NCBI GenBank assembly: GCA_934488695.1
Contig: CAKSSH010000063.1
Span: 1 to 6,497 of the forward strand
Source of the DNA: an uncultured Oscillospiraceae bacterium
Lineage (GTDB): Bacteria; Bacillota; Clostridia; Oscillospirales; Ruminococcaceae
Length of the DNA stretch: 6,497 nucleotides
Reading direction: 5' to 3'
Shown: in pieces, positions 1 through 5,448 of the stretch
How positions within the stretch are numbered: the stretch's first letter is position 1
Layout: each line of letters opens with the position of its first letter
Notes under the pieces: generated by a model
Database searches by the model: none
Told to the model about the DNA's origin: nothing
What the model saw: the letters and a program-made list of their open reading frames with translations, nothing else
Program-made: the position numbers and the translations under genes

Positions 1-27
1 AAAGAGGACTGTGTTAAACAGTCCTCT
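1..27 (-). terminator. Intrinsic terminator after the LCP gene (T-tract cut by window edge)
   Basis: A perfect 10-bp inverted repeat (arms 3-12 and 18-27) encloses a 5-nt loop, beginning 6 nt after the stop codon of the LCP gene. Read on the minus strand the hairpin is followed by at least three T residues before the window ends, so the full length of the U-tract cannot be seen. Its position right behind the last gene of the sortase-LCP unit fits a Rho-independent terminator. Confidence 0.85.
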
Positions 28-33
28 ATAGTT

Positions 34-1092
34 TTAGGAAATCTTGGTATAAAAAGTGTCCAAAACGATTTTGTAAAGTGCCTGTTTATCGGCACGCAAT
101 TCGACGTACGACGCCCCTTGCGACAAATCTCCCGGAATCGTCGTAAAAGAAACCGTATCATTTTTGTGGTTTAGCAGCACACATTTGGTTAAAAAGGAAA
201 TATCCGCCACACCAAGATTGCTGACCTTATAGTCCCCGAGACGATTATAAAGTCGAATCGGGGTCGTCAGGTCTTTTTTGGTCATTTGAATCGTTTGACT
301 GTAAAAAGCCTTTGCATAATTTTTTTGCCGTTCCATGCGAACATTATTTGCTTCAAGGGATTGATCCCTTCCCCGAATATACCGCAGCGCGTAAGAGCCT
401 TTCAGCGTAACGGTATCTCCTTTTTTTAAATGCATAGAGTACAAATCTATGTCTTCATTTACCGTGACGGTAACACCGCTGATTGCGTCATTTAAAAGGC
501 GAATCGCGTCCAGATCAATAGCAAGATAGGAATGAATCGGCATACCGTAAAGCAGGCGTGAAACTGCCGTACAGGTGTTTTCACAGCTTTTTTTTCGACC
601 GTCCCCATACGAAAAGCTCAAGCATATCTGTTGATTTGAAACGCCGAGATATTGTCCGTCAGCCGCATATAGATCAACATCCACCATGGTATCCCGCGAA
701 ATGGGAATCACGGTCATATTGCCTGTTTCCGTATCCAGAGAGACCAAAAACAAAACATCCGCCTGACCGTTTGCCCCATACGTTTCAGAAGCAGTTTGCG
801 ATAGCTTTTTTCGGTCAATGCCCATGATGAGAATATTGGTTACTTTTTCATTATACTGATAGCGTTCACCGTTATAGGTAATGTTTTTTCCGTCATTTTC
901 TGCTGCCTGAACATAATTACTCGGCACCGTAATGTTGGCGCCTTGATGCCGAAGCAACCGTTTCTTGCCGACAGCAGCTAAAATCAGCACAGTGGTTACG
1001 ACACATAAAAGAAACGCCAGCAGCACCAGAAGAATTTGCAAAAAAATGCGGGATCGGCTAACAGACGGCTTTTTATTGAGTCGGTTGGTCAT
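34..1092 (-). CDS. LCP (LytR-CpsA-Psr) family cell-wall glycopolymer transferase
   Basis: A 352-residue type II membrane protein. It has a short basic cytoplasmic N-terminus, one transmembrane helix at about residues 17-41, then an extracellular LCP domain from about residue 84. Recognisable LCP motifs are NILIMGIDR (86-94), ADVLFLVSLD (111-120), the VIPISRDT block (128-135, with R133 and D134) and the arginine-rich block YIRGRD...VRMERQ (238-256). These Arg/Asp residues are the ones that in the family bind the polyprenyl-pyrophosphate head group and metal. LCP enzymes transfer lipid-linked glycopolymers to peptidoglycan, and in some Actinobacteria to a sortase-anchored protein. Three cysteines (C157, C170, C174) lie outside the membrane. 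The start overlaps the sortase gene by 20 nt, and only a weak G-rich ribosome site (AGGGGG, 9 nt upstream) precedes it, so translational coupling is likely. The polymer transferred cannot be told from sequence. Confidence 0.93.
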   Translation of the reverse strand: MTNRLNKKPSVSRSRIFLQILLVLLAFLLCVVTTVLILAAVGKKRLLRHQGANITVPSNYVQAAENDGKNITYNGERYQYNEKVTNILIMGIDRKKLSQTASETYGANGQADVLFLVSLDTETGNMTVIPISRDTMVDVDLYAADGQYLGVSNQQICLSFSYGDGRKKSCENTCTAVSRLLYGMPIHSYLAIDLDAIRLLNDAISGVTVTVNEDIDLYSMHLKKGDTVTLKGSYALRYIRGRDQSLEANNVRMERQKNYAKAFYSQTIQMTKKDLTTPIRLYNRLGDYKVSNLGVADISFLTKCVLLNHKNDTVSFTTIPGDLSQGASYVELRADKQALYKIVLDTFYTKIS

Positions 1093-1831
1093 CGGTCAGA
1101 ACCCCCTGTACTAAATAACGATATTTTTTTCCGTCCCCGAGGCAGGTGCTGAGCGTAACAATCCTGTTCTTGGTCGTTACCGACACGTCTTTGCGAACAT
1201 TTTTCAACATAAACGTCGGGTTTTTGGTGCTTTCAATATAATCAGCAAACACCGTTTCATCTGAAAAATCAAATGAATTCAAAATATGCCGATCATCATA
1301 CTGATAAGCCGAATAAATCGTATAGGTTAAAATGTGCCCCGGTGTATATATATAAAAATGTCGATTATCATTAAAAAAAGCTTCATCTTGGAATTTGTAC
1401 AGATTTTGAAACATATAGCCCTTGGACATATTATGTCCATATAAAATCGTGTTGGGGTCTGAAAAATCCTGACTGTTTTGCATTTCCGAATAGATGGTTC
1501 CGGCAAATTCATATCGTTTATAGATGTTATGATGCAGATAAAAGCCGTCATCCGTCTGACTTTGTGCAACCGGATAATCTATATTTGTATTAGGAATCCG
1601 AATCCAGGCGTAAATATCTTCGTTCGTTTGCTTTAGTTCGGTGAAATTGATGGGGTTTTGAGGCAACACCTGTGAGGAGATGTCAGAAGAAACGTTGTGA
1701 TATTTTTTAAGTCCGATACGCATGGAAAGCTCGTCACGATAAAGCAGAGCCAACACAACGGCAGACACCAAAAAAACGCCCAAAAAAAGAAAGATAAGAA
1801 TATTAAAAAAATAATTCCGCTGTTTTTTCAC
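1073..1831 (-). CDS. srtB: Class B sortase (cell-wall protein-anchoring transpeptidase)
   Basis: A 252-residue membrane-tethered cysteine transpeptidase. It has a basic N-terminus, one transmembrane helix at about residues 8-31 and an extracellular catalytic domain. The segment INFTELKQTNEDIYAWIRIP (61-80) followed by NIDYPV is typical of class B sortases. The catalytic triad is visible: H133 in LYGHNM, C230 in TLSTC and R238 in KKYRYLVQG. Sortases cut a C-terminal sorting signal between Thr and Gly and join the protein to peptidoglycan or a pilin. The likely substrate is the SPKTG protein encoded just upstream; Clostridioides difficile SrtB is known to use [SNP]PxTG-type motifs. I chose the GTG start at 1831 because the reading frame's earlier TTG (1852) lies directly before the AAAGGAG ribosome site itself; GTG sits 11 nt after that site and gives a normal K-rich N-terminus. 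The gene has its own consensus promoter and overlaps the LCP gene by 20 nt. Confidence 0.95.
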   Translation of the reverse strand: MKKQRNYFFNILIFLFLGVFLVSAVVLALLYRDELSMRIGLKKYHNVSSDISSQVLPQNPINFTELKQTNEDIYAWIRIPNTNIDYPVAQSQTDDGFYLHHNIYKRYEFAGTIYSEMQNSQDFSDPNTILYGHNMSKGYMFQNLYKFQDEAFFNDNRHFYIYTPGHILTYTIYSAYQYDDRHILNSFDFSDETVFADYIESTKNPTFMLKNVRKDVSVTTKNRIVTLSTCLGDGKKYRYLVQGVLTDDQPTQ

Positions 1832-1842
1832 CCGACAAATGA

Positions 1843-1849
1843 CTCCTTT
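1843..1849 (-). promoter_or_regulatory. Ribosome binding site that sets the sortase start
   Basis: AAAGGAG on the minus strand lies 11 nt before the GTG at 1831. The alternative TTG start at 1850-1852 is immediately upstream of this site and so cannot be served by it. The spacing is slightly long but acceptable. Confidence 0.7.
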
Positions 1850-1882
1850 CAACGCGGCATTTCAATACATGATTGTAAAAAT

Positions 1883-1911
1883 ATTATAATCTACACAGGC
1901 GAAAATGTCAA
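1883..1911 (-). promoter_or_regulatory. Perfect-consensus SigA-type promoter for sortase-LCP
   Basis: On the minus strand TTGACA (1906-1911) and TATAAT (1883-1888) are separated by exactly 17 nt, a full match to the housekeeping promoter consensus. Transcription would start near 1876, leaving a leader of about 45 nt before the GTG start. The promoter lies directly downstream of the terminator of the preceding unit, so the sortase-LCP pair should be transcribed independently. Confidence 0.88.
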
Positions 1912-1930
1912 TGGAGCCCCGAATCAGAAC

Positions 1931-1961
1931 AAAAAAAGCCCGCACTTAGGTGCGGGCTTTT
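1931..1961 (-). terminator. Strong intrinsic terminator after the SPKTG surface protein gene
   Basis: GCCCGCAC (1938-1945) and GTGCGGGC (1950-1957) form an 8-bp GC-rich stem with a 4-nt loop, extended by A-T pairs. On the minus strand it is followed by seven T residues, the standard Rho-independent form. It begins about 10 nt after the surface-protein stop codon. On the plus strand only four T residues follow, so it acts mainly for the minus-strand unit. Confidence 0.93.
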
Positions 1962-1971
1962 AAAAATCATT

Positions 1972-2535
1972 TTACAGAGAATTTTTAATTTTGCAGCCAA
2001 CGGTTGTCAAAACTCCGCCGCAGGAAAGCAGCAACAATGCAAGACAAACAGTCGTGGCAACGTCTCCGGTCTTGGGGCTGTTTTTCGAGGTGTTCGCGTT
2101 AGACGTAACCTCAATAATTTTCATGCCACTGGTTTCATCCAGCACAATAGACAGGTTTGCAATTCCGATTTTAGGTTCCAAAACAATCTCATAAGAACCG
2201 TCCTCCAGCACTTTATAAGAGGTTTTGTCTCCGGCAGCCAGCTTGAAAACAAGCTTGGCAATCGGATTGTCGTTTTCAAAGGCCGACAAGGTATATGAAC
2301 CTGCATCAACCTTTTCAAAACGGAAAGAACCGGTGCTGTCCGTAGTGGAATATTTCGACTCGGGCTTCAGCTCCAGCTTAACGCCAACAAGACGCTTTTT
2401 ACCACGCGTCACCGTGCCGATCACCGTGAACTTATTCGTTTCGACTTCACCGCTCGGACTTGTGGCGGCAAAAACACAAAACGAAAGCGAAAACGCCAAA
2501 ACGACTACAGACAACAAAGCAACAATTTTCTTCAT
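1972..2535 (-). CDS. Secreted surface protein with Cna-B/CarboxypepD-reg-like domain and SPKTG sorting signal
   Basis: A 187-residue exported protein. Residues 1-23 form a Sec signal peptide (MKK, hydrophobic core, VFA cleavage site). Residues about 36-121 look like one beta-sandwich of the Cna-B / carboxypeptidase-regulatory-like type: the pattern FTVIGTV, then GVKLEL, TTDSTGSFRFEKVDAGSYTLSA, is the usual G-x-F-x-F...G-x-Y-x-L signature. A linker of about 30 residues leads to the sorting signal SPKTG (153-157), a hydrophobic segment (about 159-180) and a short basic tail ending KIKNSL. It should be exported, cut between T and G, and anchored to the wall, most likely by the class B sortase encoded next. 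The start at 2535 is preferred to the in-frame ATG at 2550 because the GGAGGG ribosome site lies between them. The gene follows secG by 35 nt and is probably cotranscribed with it. No enzyme motif is visible; adhesion, a structural role or display of a glycan are all possible. The anchoring call is firm, the function unknown. Confidence 0.88.
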   Translation of the reverse strand: MKKIVALLSVVVLAFSLSFCVFAATSPSGEVETNKFTVIGTVTRGKKRLVGVKLELKPESKYSTTDSTGSFRFEKVDAGSYTLSAFENDNPIAKLVFKLAAGDKTSYKVLEDGSYEIVLEPKIGIANLSIVLDETSGMKIIEVTSNANTSKNSPKTGDVATTVCLALLLLSCGGVLTTVGCKIKNSL

Positions 2536-2542
2536 GACATAT

Positions 2543-2548
2543 CCCTCC
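2543..2548 (-). promoter_or_regulatory. Ribosome binding site that sets the surface protein start
   Basis: GGAGGG on the minus strand lies 7 nt before the ATG at 2535. The longer reading frame starting at 2550 would contain this site as its second and third codons, so the shorter protein, which begins directly with its signal peptide, is the real product. Confidence 0.85.
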
Positions 2549-2570
2549 ATGTAATTTTATAAAAGAATCA

Positions 2571-2822
2571 TTATTTAACGAATCTTGCGACAATACCGAC
2601 AGCAAGCGTCAGTACCATAAAAACAATAACACAAATCTTGGTGATTTTCTTCAAGCGTTCTTCCCTGGTTCTGCCGCGGTTACTATTAAAATAAGACTGC
2701 GATACATCTCCCGTAACGGCGCTTGACATGCCCTCGGTCGAATCCTGCATCATGACCAGAATAATAATAAGTATACTTGCCACGAACAGTAAAACACCGG
2801 CGGCGATCTCAAATGCGTTCAT
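2571..2822 (-). CDS. secG: SecG, preprotein translocase subunit
   Basis: An 83-residue membrane protein of normal SecG length. It has two hydrophobic helices (about residues 6-25 and 60-79) joined by a polar loop. The family hallmark is the end of helix 1, LVMMQDSTEGMSSA (22-35), matching the usual LxxLLQ-x-GLSxA-type pattern, followed by a Gly/Ser/Asn-rich loop and a basic RTREERLKKITK stretch before helix 2. SecG joins SecY and SecE in the translocation channel and increases the efficiency of SecA-driven export. A GGAGG ribosome site lies 7 nt before the ATG. The gene is first in its transcript, with a clear promoter upstream, and the next gene encodes a Sec-exported wall protein 35 nt downstream. 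Confidence 0.93.
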   Translation of the reverse strand: MNAFEIAAGVLLFVASILIIILVMMQDSTEGMSSAVTGDVSQSYFNSNRGRTREERLKKITKICVIVFMVLTLAVGIVARFVK

Positions 2823-2855
2823 CTTTATTCCTCCGAAACATTAAATCTTATTAGG

Positions 2856-2884
2856 ATTATAGCACAACGGCACATCAATTGCAA
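2856..2884 (-). promoter_or_regulatory. SigA-type promoter with extended -10 for secG
   Basis: On the minus strand TTGCAA (2879-2884) and TATAAT (2856-2861) are 17 nt apart, with TGC directly before the -10 box giving an extended -10 (TGnTATAAT). Upstream lies an A-rich stretch with two A6 tracts (about 2888-2904) that could act as an UP element. Initiation near 2849 would give a leader of about 27 nt. Confidence 0.82.
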
Positions 2885-3083
2885 GAAGTTTTTTAAGTTT
2901 TTTGTTTAAACGATTCCAATTACGACAAAACTCGGATATTGTTATTAGAATGCTGCCGCACGATAGACAGTTATGCTTTCAATTCCCTTACGTTTTGAGC
3001 ACTCAGCCATCACAAAGAGCGCTGAGAACAGCAAAAGCCGGCTTTTTAGGTAAATGCAAACCAAACGATGTTTCAGACCCCTG
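2885..3083 (-). other. Intergenic segment with small palindromes, no supported gene
   Basis: About 200 nt lie between the cysteine-rich protein gene and the secG promoter. Visible structure includes a 14-nt perfect palindrome, AAAAGCCGGCTTTT (3033-3046), a 6-bp stem CTCAGC/GCTGAG (3002-3007 with 3021-3026, 13-nt loop) and a GTTTAAAC palindrome near 2903-2910. The first could be a weak terminator for the recN operon, but its T-run is only four on the minus strand and its loop would be very tight. Long reading frames cross the region on both strands but have no ribosome site or recognisable protein. It may be a repeat element, a small RNA or decayed sequence; nothing decides this here. Confidence 0.4.
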
Positions 3084-3296
3084 TTATAAGGAAAAATCTT
3101 TTTGTGTGTACTCGTCATCAATCCGAATTTTTTTAGGCGAGCGCTTAAGCGGATCATACTCAAATTTGCGGCAATAATCCGCTGCATCCATAATGCCCTT
3201 TTTTTGACAGAATATACGGTCGCCCTCCGGATTCGCGCGGCCGTGCCGGCAATAGCAACAAGCCGGGACAATATTTTTTCCGAATAATTTAGCCAT
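3084..3296 (-). CDS. Small cysteine-rich (putative zinc-binding) protein of unknown function
   Basis: A 70-residue protein with cysteines at 13, 14, 16, 30 and 42. The C-x2-C pair (C13/C16) plus C30 and C42 has the spacing of a small zinc-ribbon-like or rubredoxin-like knuckle, which is inference only. The second half is basic (YDPLKRSPKKIR, 47-58) and ends in the acidic-hydrophobic tail DEYTQKDFSL. There is no signal peptide or membrane helix, so it should be cytoplasmic. I recall similar short proteins (CxYCxxG...C-x-K-x-G...C-x-x-F-x-YDPLKR-x-P...DFxL) in Clostridia, but no function that I can name. It begins 15 nt after recN; the ribosome site GAGGAG shares bases with the recN stop codon (TGAGGAG), so it is clearly the next gene of the operon. 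It is probably the last one, as 261 nt without a gene follow. Confidence 0.82.
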   Translation of the reverse strand: MAKLFGKNIVPACCYCRHGRANPEGDRIFCQKKGIMDAADYCRKFEYDPLKRSPKKIRIDDEYTQKDFSL

Positions 3297-3311
3297 AAGA
3301 CCTACTCCTCA

Positions 3312-4976
3312 TCAATCCTTTAGCATTAATTCCTGCGCAGCCTTCAAGGTGGCCTCGGTGATATTTTCGCCACCCATAATCCGAGCAATCTCCTCGATCC
3401 TTTGCTTGTGGTCAAGCCGTCGTACCGAGGTGTAGGTGTGCGCTGCGTCTGCGTGCTTTTCAATCAGAAAATGACAGTCGGCAAGCGAAGCAATCTGCGC
3501 AAGATGCGTTACGCAAAGCACCTGCTTCCGCTTTGAAATCTGACGCATTTTTTCGCCGATTTTGCGCGCGGTTTTTCCGCTGACGCCGGTGTCAATTTCG
3601 TCAAAAATCAATGTGTCTGTAGGATCACTTTCTGAAAGCACCGTTTTGATAGCCAGCATGATTCTTGAAAGCTCGCCGCCGGACGCAATCTTGGCAAGGG
3701 GACGAAAATCCTCGCCGTTGTTGGCGGAAATTAAAAATTCCATTTGATCAAGACCGTCAGATTTCAACGGAACTGTCCGACAGTCAACCTTGAATCGAAC
3801 AGCGGGCATATCTAAAAAAGCAAGCTCCTGTCGAATGCCGGTGCACAGCTTTTCCGCCGCACTCACACGTTTATGTGAAAGACTTTGCGCCATTTCATTC
3901 GCTTTTTCAAAAAGTGCACGCTGTTCATTGCGCAGCTGTAAAGCACGTTCATCACTATGCAGGATATCCGACAACTCCTGCTGCATTTTTCGCTGTTTTT
4001 CAAGAATCTCGGAAATACTGCCGCCATATTTTTGTTTTAGCTTGAAAATCAAGTCCAAACGTTGTTCAATACCATCCAGCTCTTCGGGATCGAAATCAAA
4101 GCCGTTTTCCAGCTCGCGGACCTCGGAAAGAAGCTCCTCCGCTTCGTAGTATAGCTCCTGCAAACGTTGAGAGACATCAGAACATTCCGGTAAAAACTGT
4201 GCGCAGTCTTCAAGTGCGTCAGCGGCACGACGCAGCTGTGTCAAGGCTCCGTCGCCGGTTTCGTCTCCGCCCAGCTGTTGATGCGCAAAAGCAGTGTTTT
4301 CAGACAACTCTTCGGCATTACGTATACAATCGCGACGAGAAAGCAAGGACTCCTCTTCTCCGTCTGTCAATGCAGCTGCCTCAATTTCTTCCAGCTGGAA
4401 CTGCAACAACTCCATTTTCCTGTTTTTGAGCGCATCATCGGTTTCTGTTTCTTGAAGGGCCTGTTCAACTCTGCGCAGCTCATGATAAACCGACTGATAA
4501 GCAGAAACTTCATCGGAAAGCGCGCCGAAATCATCAATGAATGTCAGGTGCTTTGCCGGCGAAAATAATTGTTGGCTGTCATGCTGTCCGTGAATATTGA
4601 TTAAAAGTGGACCGACCTGACGCACCATTGCCATAGGAACGACCACACCGTTAATTCTAAAAACGCTTCGACCGTCTGTTGACAGCTCTCGGCAAAGCAT
4701 AAAAATGCCGTCCTCCGAAACGGCAAGGCCGATTTCAATGAGTCTTTCTTCAACCGCTTGGCTCAATTGGCCGAAAACAGCCGTGATTTTAGCCTTGTCG
4801 GCGCCGGTCCGAATAATGTCTTTGGAGGTCCGCTCACCGGTAACTGCATTAAGAGCATCGATAATTATAGATTTTCCGGCGCCGGTTTCCCCCGTCAAAA
4901 CATGAAAACCCTCGGAAAAATCCAGACTAACCTGCTCAATAACAGCCACATTCTCAATATGAAGTTGCAGAAGCAT
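3312..4976 (-). CDS. recN: DNA repair protein RecN (SMC-like ATPase)
   Basis: A 554-residue protein, the usual RecN length. The split ABC-type ATPase head is complete: Walker A GETGAGKS (29-36), Q-loop region INIHGQHDSQQLF (126-138), signature ASGGELSR (431-438), Walker B LIFDEIDTGVSG (456-467) and the switch histidine in CVTHLAQIA (488-496). Between them lies a Glu/Leu/Arg-rich coiled-coil arm (about 155-385), shorter than in true SMC proteins as expected for RecN. RecN is recruited to double-strand breaks in the cytoplasm and promotes recombinational repair with RecA. The ATG at 4976 has an AAGGAG site overlapping the argR stop codon region and lies 12 nt after argR. I saw no LexA-type box directly upstream, so transcription appears to come from the upstream operon. 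Confidence 0.97.
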   Translation of the reverse strand: MLLQLHIENVAVIEQVSLDFSEGFHVLTGETGAGKSIIIDALNAVTGERTSKDIIRTGADKAKITAVFGQLSQAVEERLIEIGLAVSEDGIFMLCRELSTDGRSVFRINGVVVPMAMVRQVGPLLINIHGQHDSQQLFSPAKHLTFIDDFGALSDEVSAYQSVYHELRRVEQALQETETDDALKNRKMELLQFQLEEIEAAALTDGEEESLLSRRDCIRNAEELSENTAFAHQQLGGDETGDGALTQLRRAADALEDCAQFLPECSDVSQRLQELYYEAEELLSEVRELENGFDFDPEELDGIEQRLDLIFKLKQKYGGSISEILEKQRKMQQELSDILHSDERALQLRNEQRALFEKANEMAQSLSHKRVSAAEKLCTGIRQELAFLDMPAVRFKVDCRTVPLKSDGLDQMEFLISANNGEDFRPLAKIASGGELSRIMLAIKTVLSESDPTDTLIFDEIDTGVSGKTARKIGEKMRQISKRKQVLCVTHLAQIASLADCHFLIEKHADAAHTYTSVRRLDHKQRIEEIARIMGGENITEATLKAAQELMLKD

Positions 4977-4988
4977 AGGGATTTCTCC

Positions 4989-5444
4989 TTATTTTTTAAT
5001 AATTCTGCGAATTTCGCTGACTAATTTTAAAGCCTGCTGCTCACTGCGCAGTAAAATAAAAATCGTATCATCCCCGGCAAGTGATCCGACAATATCCGGG
5101 ATATTCATACTGTCCAAAGCTGCGCAGGCAGCGTTTGCCATACCGACATGACACTTTATCACCACGATATGAAACGCGTAATCGACGCTGATAACCGATT
5201 CCAAAAAAATGGCGTTGTATTTTATCTGAGCCTCGCTGACCTTTTCTTTGGACGGAAGTGCGTATTTGTATATGCCGGATTCCGACAAAGTCTTAATCAG
5301 CCGAAGCTCGCGAATATCCCGTGACAAGGTCGCTTGGGTTGCGCTGTAGCCGCTTTTTTCAAGCAAACGACTCAAAGTCGTTTGCGTATCGACATCATAT
5401 TCCGCTATAATTTCCAGGATTTTTTCCTGTCGCTTCTGTTTCAT
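4989..5444 (-). CDS. argR: Arginine repressor ArgR/AhrC
   Basis: A 151-residue transcription regulator of normal family length. The N-terminal winged helix (1-65) contains the recognition segment SATQATLSRDIRELRLIK (34-51), the most diagnostic ArgR motif. The C-terminal domain (about 75-151) forms the hexamer and binds arginine; its markers are GMANAAC (101-107) and GSLAGDDT (120-127), with the paired aspartates that contact arginine. It represses arginine biosynthesis and, in many Firmicutes, activates catabolism. The ATG at 5444 is preceded by AGGAGC, which is the last two sense codons of nadK, so the two genes are translationally linked with a 4-nt gap. Placement between nadK and recN is the common Clostridia arrangement and does not imply a repair role. 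Confidence 0.96.
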   Translation of the reverse strand: MKQKRQEKILEIIAEYDVDTQTTLSRLLEKSGYSATQATLSRDIRELRLIKTLSESGIYKYALPSKEKVSEAQIKYNAIFLESVISVDYAFHIVVIKCHVGMANAACAALDSMNIPDIVGSLAGDDTIFILLRSEQQALKLVSEIRRIIKK

Positions 5445-5448
5445 TCTT

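Noticed and set aside
1871..1891. ArgR operator (ARG box) near the sortase promoter
   Set aside because: The AT-rich inverted repeat lacks the TGnAT...ATnCA core of ARG boxes, and arginine control of a sortase has no support here.
2465..2535. Possible lipoprotein signal in the surface protein (Cys20)
   Set aside because: The residues before Cys (LSF) do not fit a lipobox, and a good VFA signal peptidase I site follows three residues later.
2555..2593. Promoter between secG and the surface protein gene
   Set aside because: A TATAAA-like box exists, but the only TTG-type -35 candidate is 26 nt away, too far for SigA.
3033..3046. AAAAGCCGGCTTTT as a terminator of the recN operon
   Set aside because: The perfect palindrome leaves no proper loop and only a four-T run on the minus strand, so it is noted as structure but not called a terminator.
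2902..3177. 91-residue plus-strand reading frame in the intergenic gap
   Set aside because: No ribosome site and no recognisable family, and it runs into the opposite strand of a real gene.
2945..3271. 108-residue minus-strand reading frame overlapping the cysteine-rich gene
   Set aside because: It lies largely in another frame of the well-supported 70-residue gene, has no ribosome site, and shows no recognisable domain; its tail in the gap is covered by the intergenic entry.
3790..4149. 119-residue plus-strand reading frame inside recN
   Set aside because: Serine/arginine-rich composition is the typical antisense shadow of the Glu/Leu/Arg-rich RecN coiled coil.
4977..5010. LexA/DinR box upstream of recN
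   Set aside because: No GAAC-N4-GTTC-type sequence is present before recN; the short space is taken up by the argR end and the ribosome site.
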